Translations under genes and position numbers: made by a program
Notes under the pieces: generated by a model
What the model saw: the letters and a program-made list of their open reading frames with translations, nothing else
The model's database searches: none
Told to the model about the DNA's origin: nothing
DNA from: Opitutia bacterium
GTDB taxonomy: Bacteria > Verrucomicrobiota > Kiritimatiellia > CAIQIC01 > Lenti-01
Direction of reading: 5' to 3'
Length of the DNA stretch: 51,104 bases
Assembly: GCA_009928955.1 (NCBI GenBank)
Contig: SABN01000009.1
Coordinates: 1-51,104, forward strand
Shown: positions 25,344-32,859 of the stretch, piece by piece
Layout of the letters: each line of letters starts with the position of its first letter
How positions within the stretch are numbered: the stretch's first letter is position 1

Positions 25344-26545
25344 GGGCGAAGTCCTTTTCGAGGTGCTTTCAACGCTTGGTCGATGTCGGCGAGCAGATCG
25401 CCGAGCGGTTCCACGCCGACGGAGAGGCGCACGCTGTTGGGCCGGACGCCGAAGGCGGTGCGGCGCTCGGGCGGCATGTAGAGCATGGTGGTCAGGAAGG
25501 GGATGCAGATCAGCGATTCGGTGGAGCCGAGGCTCACGGCGTGGCGGATGGTCTTGAGGGCCGAAATGAAGCGCTTGGCGTCTTCCTGGGTGCGGCCGAC
25601 GTCGAAGGCCATTATGCCGCCGAACCCGCGTTTCATCTGCCGGGCGGCGATCCGGTGGCCTTCGTCGTTTTTCAGTCCGGGATAGCGCAGGTTCGAGATG
25701 CCGGGGCAGCGGGCGAGATGCTTCGCGACGGCCAGCGCGTTTTCGGCCATGCGCTCGGCCCGCAGCGGGAAGGTCTTGAGGCCGCGTTCGAGCAGCGAAG
25801 CCGAGTAGGCGTCCAAGGTGGAGCCGATCGCCTGCCGGGTGAACCACAGCTTGTCGTAGTCTTCCTTGGAGCCCGCGATGGCGCCGGCCATCAGGTCGTT
25901 GTGCCCGCCGAGCGCCTTGGTGGCGCTGTGCACCACGAGGTGCGCGCCGAGTTCGAGCGGGTGCTGGTGGTAGGGGGTCGCGAAGGTGTTGTCCACCACG
26001 ACCCTCGCGTCGACCCGGTCCGCCATCTTCCGGATGGCGGCGATGTCCACCGTCTTGCAGAGCGGGTTGCTGGGCGTTTCGAGGAAGATCATCTGCGTGT
26101 GGGGCCGGATGTGCTTCGGCAGCTCCTGCCAATCGGCGGCATCGACCCAGGTCACCTCCACGCCGAGCCGTTCGAGGATGAGGGAGACCTTGTAGTGCGC
26201 GCCGTAGATGTCGTGGAACAGCAGCAGGTGTCCGCCCGCGCGCAGATAGGTCAGGTAGACCATCGTGCAGGCCGCCATTCCCGACGTGCAGACCACGCAA
26301 TCCTCCGCGTGTTCCAGAGCGGCGATGCCTTTTTCCACGGCCCGCACGGTCGGGTTGTCGTCGCGGTGGTAGGTGTAGCCATCGACTTCGCCGTCCGTGA
26401 TCTGCCGCAGCACCTCGAAGTTGAGGTACTCGTAGTTGACCGCGTGCACGATGGGCGTGACCATCGGGCGGTTGCCGTAGGGCGTCAGGGGCGCGGCGGG
26501 ATGGGGGTGGGCGGAATGCTGGTGCGGTTGTTTCTCGTGGCTCAT
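25340..26545 (-). CDS. Trans-sulfuration PLP enzyme (cystathionine gamma-synthase / methionine gamma-lyase family)
   Basis: 401 residues. Family signatures include YTYHRDDNPTVRAVEKGIAALEHAE, FLETPSNPLCKTVDI, VVVDNTFATPYHQHPLELGAHLVVHSATKALGGHNDLMAG (PLP-binding Lys in SATK) and a C-terminal SLGSTESLICIP. It acts on cysteine, homocysteine or O-acyl-homoserine; the exact reaction cannot be assigned from sequence. It is coupled to the NifU-like gene (GTGA) and to the radical SAM gene (ATGA), so sulfur supply to Fe-S assembly is plausible. Confidence 0.88.
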   Translation of the reverse strand: MSHEKQPHQHSAHPHPAAPLTPYGNRPMVTPIVHAVNYEYLNFEVLRQITDGEVDGYTYHRDDNPTVRAVEKGIAALEHAEDCVVCTSGMAACTMVYLTYLRAGGHLLLFHDIYGAHYKVSLILERLGVEVTWVDAADWQELPKHIRPHTQMIFLETPSNPLCKTVDIAAIRKMADRVDARVVVDNTFATPYHQHPLELGAHLVVHSATKALGGHNDLMAGAIAGSKEDYDKLWFTRQAIGSTLDAYSASLLERGLKTFPLRAERMAENALAVAKHLARCPGISNLRYPGLKNDEGHRIAARQMKRGFGGIMAFDVGRTQEDAKRFISALKTIRHAVSLGSTESLICIPFLTTMLYMPPERRTAFGVRPNSVRLSVGVEPLGDLLADIDQALKAPRKGLRP

Positions 26546-27506
26546 GAAGGTTCGTTCTCCGGTTCGATGGCGGCCGGATTTCCGGCACGGGAGGCTTCAT
26601 AATAGATTTCGCCCCCGCGCGGCAAGGCTTGGATGCGGTTTTCGCGCAGGAGATGCCCGGTGTATTTGGCGACTTCGTTGAGGTGCATGCCGAAAACGCC
26701 CGCGATCTGCCGGGCCGTGCAGGGCCGGCGCCGCAGCATGTCGAGGATGCCGGTCTCGTGGACGGCCACGGACGAGCCGGGCCGGACGGAGAAATCGGCG
26801 ATGACTTCGGCGCGCGGATGGAACCGCGCCGCGAGCGATTCCAGCGTGGTTCGGTCCACGGGCCGGACGGAGGATTCCGCCGGCGGCCGCACGGCGGTGT
26901 TGAGCTGGATTTTTTCGGGGGCGATCGATTCCACGAGCGCCGCGATGCGGTCGACGCTCTCCGGTGAATCGTTGAGTTCCGCGATGAGAAAGACCTCCAG
27001 CCAGATTTCCCCTGAAAACAGGCGGCGGAATTCGCGCATGCCTTCGACGGAGCGCTCGAAATCCAGATCGGGCGGTTGATTTTTCGGAACGAGGCATCGT
27101 CCCAGGCGCTCAGCGACAGCTTCGCCACGTCCGCGTGGCTGGCGGCTTCGCGGACTTCGGGCAGGCAAAGCCGGCTTCCGTTGGTGAGGAGGACCGCTGG
27201 CAATCTCAATTCCAGCTTGGCGAACTGCAGGACCTCGCCGAAGCGCGAATGCAAGGTGGGCTCGCCGGAACCCGACAAGGTGACAACATCCGCCTGTCCG
27301 CCTTCTTCGCGCCAGCGGACCAGTTCCTTTTCCACGGCCTCCGTCGGCACGTATTCGCGGCGTTCCAGGGTCTGGCGCGGCGTCGGCCCGAGCTGGCAGA
27401 AGATGCAGTCGAAGCTGCAGGTCTTCAGCGGCGTGAGATCCACGCCGAGCGAGCGCCCGAAGCGGTGCGACGGAACGGGGCCGAAAATATGGCGATAGGG
27501 AACCAT
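26542..27506 (-). pseudogene. Radical SAM protein (COG0731-like) split by a single-base frameshift
   Basis: The first 146 codons (27506 to about 27069) encode GVDLTPLKTCSFDCIFCQLG with the radical SAM triad Cys30/34/37 and VTLSGSGEPTLH. The same protein then continues in another frame from about 27068 (DLDFERSVEGMREF) to 26542. That second part includes the rest of the barrel and a C-terminal winged helix (RQIAGVFGMHLNEVAKYTGHLLREN). One missing C in the run at 27070-27078 explains the shift. It is either a recent inactivating mutation or a sequencing error; the flanking overlaps look intact. The family makes oxygen-sensitive radical modifications; target unknown. Confidence 0.78.
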
Positions 27507-27529
27507 GGCGTGTTAAATGGAAGGAAGGC

Positions 27530-27548
27530 GGGCGGATGGAATCCGCCC
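27530..27548 (-). terminator. Hairpin between the DUF5320 gene and the radical SAM operon
   Basis: Perfect 8-base arms GGGCGGAT / ATCCGCCC around a 3-base loop in the 62-base gap. No good T-run follows on the minus strand, so it may be a partial terminator or a processing site. Confidence 0.45.
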
Positions 27549-27568
27549 GGTTCCGCTAGCCGCCGGGG

Positions 27569-27889
27569 CTAGGATTCATTGGGCTGGTTCTCCAGCTCCT
27601 GGATGCGGCTTTGGATCAATTCCATGTCCGTTTTGAGTTGCTGGGATTGCTGCTTGAGCACCGCGAGCTCCTGATCGCCCGTGGGGGCGACGGCGCCGGC
27701 CCTCGGCGCGACCCCGCCGCGGCCCAGGCCCCGGCCGAAGCCGCGCCCGCCGCCACCAAAGCCCATTCCGCAACCCCGGCCCCGGCCGAAGCTCGCGATT
27801 CCCGGCGCGGCGGATCCCGCGCATGCGCCCGCGGCGCGGCCGGTCATCGGCCCCGCGCCCATCGGTCCTGTTCTGTCTCCTCTTGGCAT
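27569..27889 (-). CDS. DUF5320 small glycine-rich protein
   Basis: 106 residues. The ATG at 27889 has AGGAGAAGGA before it; the longer frame to 28003 crosses the promoter and is rejected. The family N-terminus MPRGDRTGPMGAGPMTGRAAG is followed by Gly/Arg-rich repeats (GFGRGLGRG) and a C-terminal coiled coil (LAVLKQQSQQLKTDMELIQSRIQELENQ). DUF5320 genes typically accompany NifX-family genes and MinD-type ATPases, as here. Likely a structural or metal-cluster-associated partner; unproven. Confidence 0.82.
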   Translation of the reverse strand: MPRGDRTGPMGAGPMTGRAAGACAGSAAPGIASFGRGRGCGMGFGGGGRGFGRGLGRGGVAPRAGAVAPTGDQELAVLKQQSQQLKTDMELIQSRIQELENQPNES

Positions 27890-27911
27890 GTTCCTTCTCC
27901 TGTTTTGATTC

Positions 27912-27930
27912 CGGCGCCGACATGGCGCCG
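27912..27930 (-). other. 5'-UTR hairpin before the DUF5320 gene
   Basis: Perfect 7-base arms CGGCGCC / GGCGCCG with loop GACAT, about 22 bases before the ATG. It may modulate translation or stability. Confidence 0.5.
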
Positions 27931-27940
27931 CTGTTTCATA

Positions 27941-27972
27941 ATGAACATATGCCCATAATGAGCCGCCGTCAA
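27941..27972 (-). promoter_or_regulatory. Promoter/operator of the DUF5320 gene
   Basis: On the minus strand TTGACG (27967-27972), a 17-base spacer and TATGTT (27944-27949). The -10 is embedded in GGGCATATGTTCAT (27941-27954), matching the ferritin and DUF302 promoters. CATAATGA repeats flank it on both sides. Confidence 0.78.
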
Positions 27973-27985
27973 CTCCGGGAGGGGT

Positions 27986-28007
27986 GCCATTGTTTGCAAA
28001 CAATGGC
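27986..28007. repeat. Perfect 22-base palindrome
   Basis: Each 11-base arm reads GCCATTGTTTG and its exact complement. It lies 14 bases after the NifX stop and 13 bases upstream of the -35 of the DUF5320 promoter. There is no T-run on either side. It could be an operator for a dimeric regulator or an RNA hairpin insulating the two transcripts. Confidence 0.8.
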
Positions 28008-28021
28008 GGCCCGAAGCCGGA

Positions 28022-28360
28022 TCAATGGTCGCAGGCGTTGTCGCCGGAAACGAGGGATCCGGAGAGGTAGGCGGCGACGAGGGGCTCAGGGGCGATGGAG
28101 GGGCAGCCGACGACGACCGCGATGCCGTTTTGCTTGAAGAGATCCTGGGCCCGGGTGCCCATGCCGCCGGCGAGGATGACGGTGGCGCCCTGCTCGTGCA
28201 GCCATTTGGGCAGCACGCCGGGCTCGTGGGCCGGCGGATCGACGAGCTTCGTCGCGGTGATTTTCCGAGCGGCTTCGTCCACATCGACCAGCGCGAAATG
28301 CGCGCAGTGGCCGAAATGCAGGCAGAGCTGGCCGTCGACGACGGGAATGGCGATTTTCAT
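28022..28360 (-). CDS. NifX/NifB-domain protein, ORP-like (copy 1)
   Basis: 112 residues, the small RNase-H-like fold of the NifX/orange-protein family. Typical marks are MKIAIPVVDGQLCLHFGHCAHFAL, GATVILAGGMGTRAQDLFKQNGIAVVVG and a terminal DNACDH. Such proteins bind Mo-, Fe- or Mo-Cu-S clusters or their precursors; Cys13, Cys19 and the C-terminal Cys/His could hold metal. It follows the Mrp ATPase gene with a 34-base gap. Confidence 0.87.
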   Translation of the reverse strand: MKIAIPVVDGQLCLHFGHCAHFALVDVDEAARKITATKLVDPPAHEPGVLPKWLHEQGATVILAGGMGTRAQDLFKQNGIAVVVGCPSIAPEPLVAAYLSGSLVSGDNACDH

Positions 28361-28394
28361 GGGGGAGTTCTCCTTGGGGTTGTTGGTTTTGCTG

Positions 28395-29270
28395 TTACAG
28401 GGTCAGGATCGCCGCGGCGATCTGTTCGAACGCATAGGTGGAGGGCGTATGGGCGTCGCTGTAGACGAACGGGGTGCCGCTGTCGCACGCGAGGCCGATC
28501 TCGGCGTCGATGGGAACGCGTCCCAGAAAGGGGACCTGCAGGTCGGCGGCCATCTGCTCGCCGCCGCCGGTTTTGAAGATGGGCGTGATCTCGCCGCATT
28601 TGGGGCAGACGAAGCCGCTCATGTTTTCCACCACGCCCAGCACGGGAATCTCCAATTTCTGGCAGAAGCGGATGGAGCGGCGGACGTCGGAGGTGGCGAC
28701 CTGCTGGGGGGTGGTGACGATGACGGCGCCATCCACGGGGGTGGCCAGCTGGCAGACGGAAAGCGGTTCGTCGCCGGTGCCGGGCGGCAGATCGATGACG
28801 AGATAATCGAGATCGCCCCAGGCGACGTCCTGGAGGAATTGCCGGATGACCGTCATTTTCATGGGGCCGCGCCAAACGACGGCGTCGTCCTGCTTGGCCA
28901 GGAGAAACCCGATGGACATGACCTTGAGGCCGCCGAATTCGATGGGCAGGAGGGATTGCCCGTCGCCCATGGCGCGCGCATCTCCGAGATGAAGCATCTG
29001 GGGGATGCTGGGGCCGTGGATGTCGACGTCGAGCAGGCCGACGCGCTTGCCGGCCTGCAGGAGCGAGACGGCGAGGTTGACGGCGACGGTGCTTTTGCCG
29101 ACGCCGCCCTTGCCGGACATCACGAGGATCTTGTGATGGATGCGTCCCATCCGCCGCTGGAGGCGCTGATCCTCGGTTTCGGCGCCGGGAGCGGCGGTGG
29201 ATTCGGAGCAGGGGGTGGCGCAGGAGCCGCAGGTGCCTTTGTCGCAGGTGGAGGAATCGGATGAAGCCAT
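28395..29270 (-). CDS. mrp: Mrp/NBP35-type iron-sulfur cluster carrier ATPase
   Basis: 291 residues. The N-terminal cysteine cluster C9/C14/C17/C21 is followed by the deviant Walker A MSGKGGVGKS (51-60), DVDIHGPSIPQML, DYLVIDLPPGTGDE and VCPKCGE with its CxxC. This is the NBP35/ApbC pattern: a dimeric ATPase that carries a bridging [4Fe-4S] cluster and donates it to targets. In this cluster it is likely to serve the NifX-like proteins next to it, as Mrp-ORP does in Desulfovibrio (inference). Confidence 0.9.
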   Translation of the reverse strand: MASSDSSTCDKGTCGSCATPCSESTAAPGAETEDQRLQRRMGRIHHKILVMSGKGGVGKSTVAVNLAVSLLQAGKRVGLLDVDIHGPSIPQMLHLGDARAMGDGQSLLPIEFGGLKVMSIGFLLAKQDDAVVWRGPMKMTVIRQFLQDVAWGDLDYLVIDLPPGTGDEPLSVCQLATPVDGAVIVTTPQQVATSDVRRSIRFCQKLEIPVLGVVENMSGFVCPKCGEITPIFKTGGGEQMAADLQVPFLGRVPIDAEIGLACDSGTPFVYSDAHTPSTYAFEQIAAAILTL

Positions 29271-29285
29271 GGATGTCCCTTTCGT

Positions 29286-30107
29286 TTAGAAATCAAAGAC
29301 GGCTCCCGCGCCGCCGGGACGGCAGGCGTCGGGGAATTCATGCCACAGGGCGGCGATGGCCCCCGGCCCGGTGCAATGCATCGGCACGAGGAGGCGCGGG
29401 GCGATGCGGCGCAGCGAGTCGAGCGTCCACTGCAGGCGGACGGCGGAGGCGGCGCCCAGATGCAGGCCGCCGAGGACGGCGCGGACGGGGCGGTTGTCCG
29501 TCAGGCGCCGGACGTGGTCGAGGATGTTCACGACGCCCGCATGGGCGCACCCGAGCAGGACGACGGTGCCCTGGGGGGTGGAGAGGAACAGCGACTGGTC
29601 GTCGAGCAGCGGGTCGGGGTTTTGGCCTTCAGGGTCGAGGTGAAAGATCTCTTCCGGGGTTTCCTCGGCATGCCGGCGGGGGATTTCGCCGGTGCGGAAG
29701 AGGCCGGGAGCGACTTCGCCGGGTTCGCGGGAGAGGAGCAATCGGCAGGTCGTGGCATTGAGCGCGTCGCGGGCGGCCGGGGGCAAGCCGATGGCGCGGG
29801 CCCCGTGATATTTCGGTTGCAAGGCGTCGGGATGCAGATGGACCACGACCGGGGCGCGGGCGGCGGCGAGCACGGTCGGCAATCCGCCGGTGTGGTCATA
29901 GTGGCCGTGGCTCAGCACGACGGTGTCCACGGCGCCGAGATCGACGCCGAGCGCCCGGGCGTTGTCGGCCAGCACGAGGCCTTGGCCGGTATCGAACAGG
30001 AGGCGGCGTTCGCCGGCTTCGATATGGAAACACAGTCCGTGTTCGCCGCGCGCGGAGCGGGCGGAGACGGTGTCGTCGGCCAGGACGGTGAGGCGGATGT
30101 GGCTCAT
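29286..30107 (-). CDS. Metallo-beta-lactamase-fold hydrolase
   Basis: 273 residues. The motif SHGHYDH (66-72) supplies the HxHxDH dinuclear metal ligands. Further ligands are in LLGCAHAG and VPMHCTG, with LGGLHLG nearby. It resembles the cluster of MBL proteins annotated as 7,8-dihydropterin-6-yl-methyl-4-(beta-D-ribofuranosyl)aminobenzene 5'-phosphate synthase-like, often found with ferredoxin-MinD genes. The start overlaps the MinD stop (ATGA). Substrate unknown. Confidence 0.85.
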   Translation of the reverse strand: MSHIRLTVLADDTVSARSARGEHGLCFHIEAGERRLLFDTGQGLVLADNARALGVDLGAVDTVVLSHGHYDHTGGLPTVLAAARAPVVVHLHPDALQPKYHGARAIGLPPAARDALNATTCRLLLSREPGEVAPGLFRTGEIPRRHAEETPEEIFHLDPEGQNPDPLLDDQSLFLSTPQGTVVLLGCAHAGVVNILDHVRRLTDNRPVRAVLGGLHLGAASAVRLQWTLDSLRRIAPRLLVPMHCTGPGAIAALWHEFPDACRPGGAGAVFDF

Positions 30108-30994
30108 GGGATGTTCATTCCGATCCAGTTGTTCCAGACGGTGCGGATGTCGTCGGCGAGCGGGCTGACGCCCGCCTCGACGACGGCGAGGCCTTGCCGC
30201 TGGGCGGCGGTGGCGGCCTTGTCGTAGCGCACGCGGCCGACGGGGGTGGCCCCGGCGGCGCGGGCGGCGGATTCGATGTGGTCGGCTTGCGCGGGATGGA
30301 TGTCCCATTTGTTGACGCAGATGGCGGCTTGGATTTTGAAATGATTCGCCAGTTCCAGCACGCGGGCGAGGTCGTGCGCGCCGGAAACGGTTGGTTCGGT
30401 GACGACGAGAACTCCGCTGGCGCCGGTGAGCGCGGCGATGACGGGGCATCCGGTGCCGGGCGGACCATCCACGAGAACGAGGTCGCGATGTTCTTGGTTG
30501 GCCAGCTCCCGGGCCTGTTCCCGGACCAGGCTGACGAGCTTGCCGGAGTTTTCGGCGCCAGGGGCGAGGCGGGCGTGGACCATGGGGCCGTGGCGGGTGC
30601 CGGAAACGAACCACTCGCCGCAGACCTGTTCGTCGAAATCGATGGCATTCGCCGGGCAGTTCCAGACGCAGACCCCGCAGCCTTCGCACGAGCTGGAATC
30701 GACCGCGAACGCGCGCGCGCCAGCGGAGGGGCGGAACGTTTCGGAAATGGCGTCGAAGCGGCACAGGGCCGCGCATCGGCCGCAGCCGACGCAATTTTCG
30801 GCGCGGATGGAAGCGCGGTGCCCGCTGCGGAATTCCGTGCGGCGGCGGATATCGGGGGCGAGGATCAAATGCAGATCGGCGGCGTCCACGTCGCAGTCGG
30901 CCAGCACGGCATTCGGAGCCAGCGCGGCGAACGAAGCGACGAGGCTGGTCTTGCCGGTGCCGCCCTTGCCGCTGATGACGACGAGTTCCTTCAC
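30104..30994 (-). CDS. Ferredoxin-domain MinD/ParA-type ATPase (copy 2)
   Basis: 296 residues starting at GTG, overlapping the stop of copy 1 (GTGA), with GAGG before it. Deviant Walker A SGKGGTGKTS (8-17), LADCDVDAADLH, two 4Fe-4S motifs Cys68/71/74/78 and Cys103/106/109/113, VLVDGPPGTGCP and VNKWDIHP. A ferredoxin insert within a MinD fold is characteristic of ORP-cluster ATPases. Presumably it forms a pair with copy 1. Function proposed elsewhere: cluster insertion into, or positioning of, ORP proteins. Confidence 0.88.
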   Translation of the reverse strand: MKELVVISGKGGTGKTSLVASFAALAPNAVLADCDVDAADLHLILAPDIRRRTEFRSGHRASIRAENCVGCGRCAALCRFDAISETFRPSAGARAFAVDSSSCEGCGVCVWNCPANAIDFDEQVCGEWFVSGTRHGPMVHARLAPGAENSGKLVSLVREQARELANQEHRDLVLVDGPPGTGCPVIAALTGASGVLVVTEPTVSGAHDLARVLELANHFKIQAAICVNKWDIHPAQADHIESAARAAGATPVGRVRYDKAATAAQRQGLAVVEAGVSPLADDIRTVWNNWIGMNIP

Positions 30995-31839
30995 CGCCGG
31001 GCCTCGATCTGGTTCCAGAGGGCGGCGAAGAATCCGCGCCATTCCGGCAGGCGATCGAACAGGAGTTCGCCGCGCGCATAAGTTTCGGCAACGCGCCGGT
31101 CGTCGGGCAATTCGGCGAGGAGGGGGATGTGTTGGTCGCGGCAGAAGTCCTGCACGCGCGAATCGCCGTCGGCGCGGTTGACGACGACGCCGAGGGGCAG
31201 GCCCATCGGTCGGAGGGCGTCGACGGCGAGCGAGAGGTCGTGGAGGCCGAACGGCGTGGGCTCCGTGACGAGCACGACGAAATCCGCGCCGCGCACGGTG
31301 GCGACGACGGGGCAGGACGTGCCGGGCGGGGCGTCCAGCAAGGCGATGGCTTCAGGGTTTCGACGGGCCTTCACCGCGCGGATCAGCGGCGGCGACATGG
31401 GCTCGCCGACGTTCAACCGACCTTGGGCAAAACCGACGGCCCCCGCGCGCCCGGTTTCGACCACGCCGATGGCGCGGGGCGTTTCGCGGATGGCGCCGAC
31501 GGGGCAAACGAGCGAACAGGCTCCGCAGCCGTGGCAGAGTTCCGGAAAGACCAGCGGCTTCTTCAGCATCGCGATGGCGTTGAATTCGCAGACCTCCGCG
31601 CACTGGCCGCAGGAGGTGCATGTCGCGGCATCCACGGCCGGGACGGGGATGCCGGCGGTTTCGGAGGAGTCGATCCGGGGCTTGAGGAACAGATGACCAT
31701 TGGGTTCCTCGACGTCGCAATCCAGAAACTGGACGACGCGACCCTGGGCCGCGAGTTCTGCGGCGAGATGGACGGCCACGGTGGTCTTGCCGGTGCCGCC
31801 CTTGCCGCTGGCGATCGCGATGACGGGGAACGAATTCAT
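30991..31839 (-). CDS. Ferredoxin-domain MinD/ParA-type ATPase (copy 1)
   Basis: 282 residues. Walker A ASGKGGTGKTT (10-20), FLDCDVEEPNGHLF, two 4Fe-4S motifs Cys74/77/80/84 and Cys102/105/108/112, ALLDAPPGTSCP and VVNRADGD. It is a paralogue of the following gene with the same ferredoxin insert. It begins 7 bases after the NifX copy 2 stop. Electron transfer or cluster assembly coupled to ATP hydrolysis is the likely role. Confidence 0.88.
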   Translation of the reverse strand: MNSFPVIAIASGKGGTGKTTVAVHLAAELAAQGRVVQFLDCDVEEPNGHLFLKPRIDSSETAGIPVPAVDAATCTSCGQCAEVCEFNAIAMLKKPLVFPELCHGCGACSLVCPVGAIRETPRAIGVVETGRAGAVGFAQGRLNVGEPMSPPLIRAVKARRNPEAIALLDAPPGTSCPVVATVRGADFVVLVTEPTPFGLHDLSLAVDALRPMGLPLGVVVNRADGDSRVQDFCRDQHIPLLAELPDDRRVAETYARGELLFDRLPEWRGFFAALWNQIEARR

Positions 31840-31846
31840 TCGGATC

Positions 31847-32212
31847 TCAGACCCAGTGGCCCTCGGAATTCGGTTTGTCGAGCACGGGCAGCTCGTTGTC
31901 CTTGAAGCGGCGGAGGGCTTCGGTGCCCGGGCAGACGGCTTCCACCAGGGCGATCTTGATGCCGGCGGTCTGCAAGGCGCGATAAGCCTTGGGGCCGACG
32001 CTGCCGGTGACGACCGCTTTGGCGCCGAGCTTGGCGACGGTTTCGGCCGACTGGATGCCTGCGCCCTGCGCAGCGTGCAGATTCTGCGCGTTGTCGTGGG
32101 CGGTGGCGCGGCCCGTATCGGTGTCGGCCAGGATGAAGAACTTGGCGCGGCCGAAATGCATGTCGATGGGATCGGCCAAGGTTTGGGCGGACGAGGTGAT
32201 GACGACTTTCAT
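31847..32212 (-). CDS. NifX/NifB-domain protein, ORP-like (copy 2)
   Basis: 121 residues. MKVVITSSAQTLADPIDMHFGRAKFFILADTDTG and GAGIQSAETVAKLGAKAVVTGSVGPKA are the NifX/ORP pattern with the HFGR motif, followed by CPGTEALRRFKDNEL. It differs from copy 1 in having few cysteines, so cluster binding may be non-covalent as in ORP. The start overlaps the DUF134 stop (ATGA). Confidence 0.87.
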   Translation of the reverse strand: MKVVITSSAQTLADPIDMHFGRAKFFILADTDTGRATAHDNAQNLHAAQGAGIQSAETVAKLGAKAVVTGSVGPKAYRALQTAGIKIALVEAVCPGTEALRRFKDNELPVLDKPNSEGHWV

Positions 32213-32616
32213 TGGGATTCCTCCTTGGGGGCGGGATATTCGATGAAGCGGCCGCGTCCATGGCCGTGGCCTTTGCATCCGCATCCGCGCCGATGGCATT
32301 CGCCAGGCGCCGTCGCGGGGGCGGGCGGCTGGGCGCCGGGTTCGGTCTGGATTTGCAGGGCCTTGCCGTGGACGAGGGCGTCGGCCACCTTGCGGCGGGC
32401 CGACTCGACGATGCGCGCAAAGGTCGCGCGCGAGATTTTCATTTGGTTCGCAGCGGCTTCCTGATACTGGCCGTTGAGGTCGGCGAGGCGCAGGGCTTCG
32501 ACCTCGTCGAGGCTGAGGACGACGAGTTCCAGCTCGCCGGCGGGAACGCCGGCGGGCTTGAACAACGAGACGCCCGGCTGCCAGCCGACGAAACGCTTGC
32601 AGAAGGGGCGGGGCAT
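32209..32616 (-). CDS. DUF134 regulator, copy 2, with metal-binding-like tail
   Basis: 135 residues. N-terminus MPRPFCKRFVGWQPG, then FKPAGVPAGELELVVLSLDEVEALRLADLNGQYQEAA and the helix-turn-helix NQMKISRATFARIVESARRKVADALVHGKALQI. After a Pro/Ala linker, the C-terminus carries CHRRGCGCKGHGHGRGRF, a Cys/His cluster that could sense or hold metal. It is paralogous to the DUF134 gene at 18748. Being inside the ORP operon, it is the best candidate for the regulator of the shared 14-mer sites. Confidence 0.87.
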   Translation of the reverse strand: MPRPFCKRFVGWQPGVSLFKPAGVPAGELELVVLSLDEVEALRLADLNGQYQEAAANQMKISRATFARIVESARRKVADALVHGKALQIQTEPGAQPPAPATAPGECHRRGCGCKGHGHGRGRFIEYPAPKEESQ

Positions 32617-32617
32617 G

Positions 32618-32833
32618 TCAGCGGCTGCCGCCCCGACCGCCGCGTCCGCCGCCATGGCCCGCGCCACGCGCGCCGCCGCCGCCGCAGGGGCCTTTGCCTC
32701 GGCCCCGGCCGGCTCCGGGGCGCGCGCCCGCGCCGGGTTTTGCGGCGGCTGGTTTTCCGGTGCTGCAGGGGCCGCGCCCTCGTCCGGTTCCGGCGCCTTT
32801 TCCACTCGGTCCTGTTCCGTCTTTCTTCGGCAT
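32618..32833 (-). CDS. Short Gly/Arg-rich protein (DUF5320-like start)
   Basis: 71 residues. MPKKDGTGPSGKGAGTGRGRGPC resembles the MPRGDRTGPMG start of DUF5320 proteins; the rest is Gly/Arg/Ala with two cysteines and ends GGRGGRGGSR. AGGAGAAGGA precedes the ATG, the same leader as before the DUF5320 gene at 27889. The stop is one base before the DUF134 start. Low complexity means it could be missed by gene callers. Role unknown; perhaps an RNA/DNA- or protein-binding tail for the cluster. Confidence 0.7.
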   Translation of the reverse strand: MPKKDGTGPSGKGAGTGRGRGPCSTGKPAAAKPGAGARPGAGRGRGKGPCGGGGARGAGHGGGRGGRGGSR

Positions 32834-32859
32834 GATCCTTCTCCTGTGTTGATGACTCG

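Noticed and set aside
24981-27506. A single 841-codon open frame on the minus strand
   Set aside because: It strings together the N-terminus of the radical SAM gene, an out-of-frame reading of the PLP enzyme, and the NifU-like gene. The true genes lie in other frames.
27890-28003. N-terminal extension of the DUF5320 protein
   Set aside because: The extension covers the promoter and the 22-base palindrome, while a strong ribosome site precedes the ATG at 27889.
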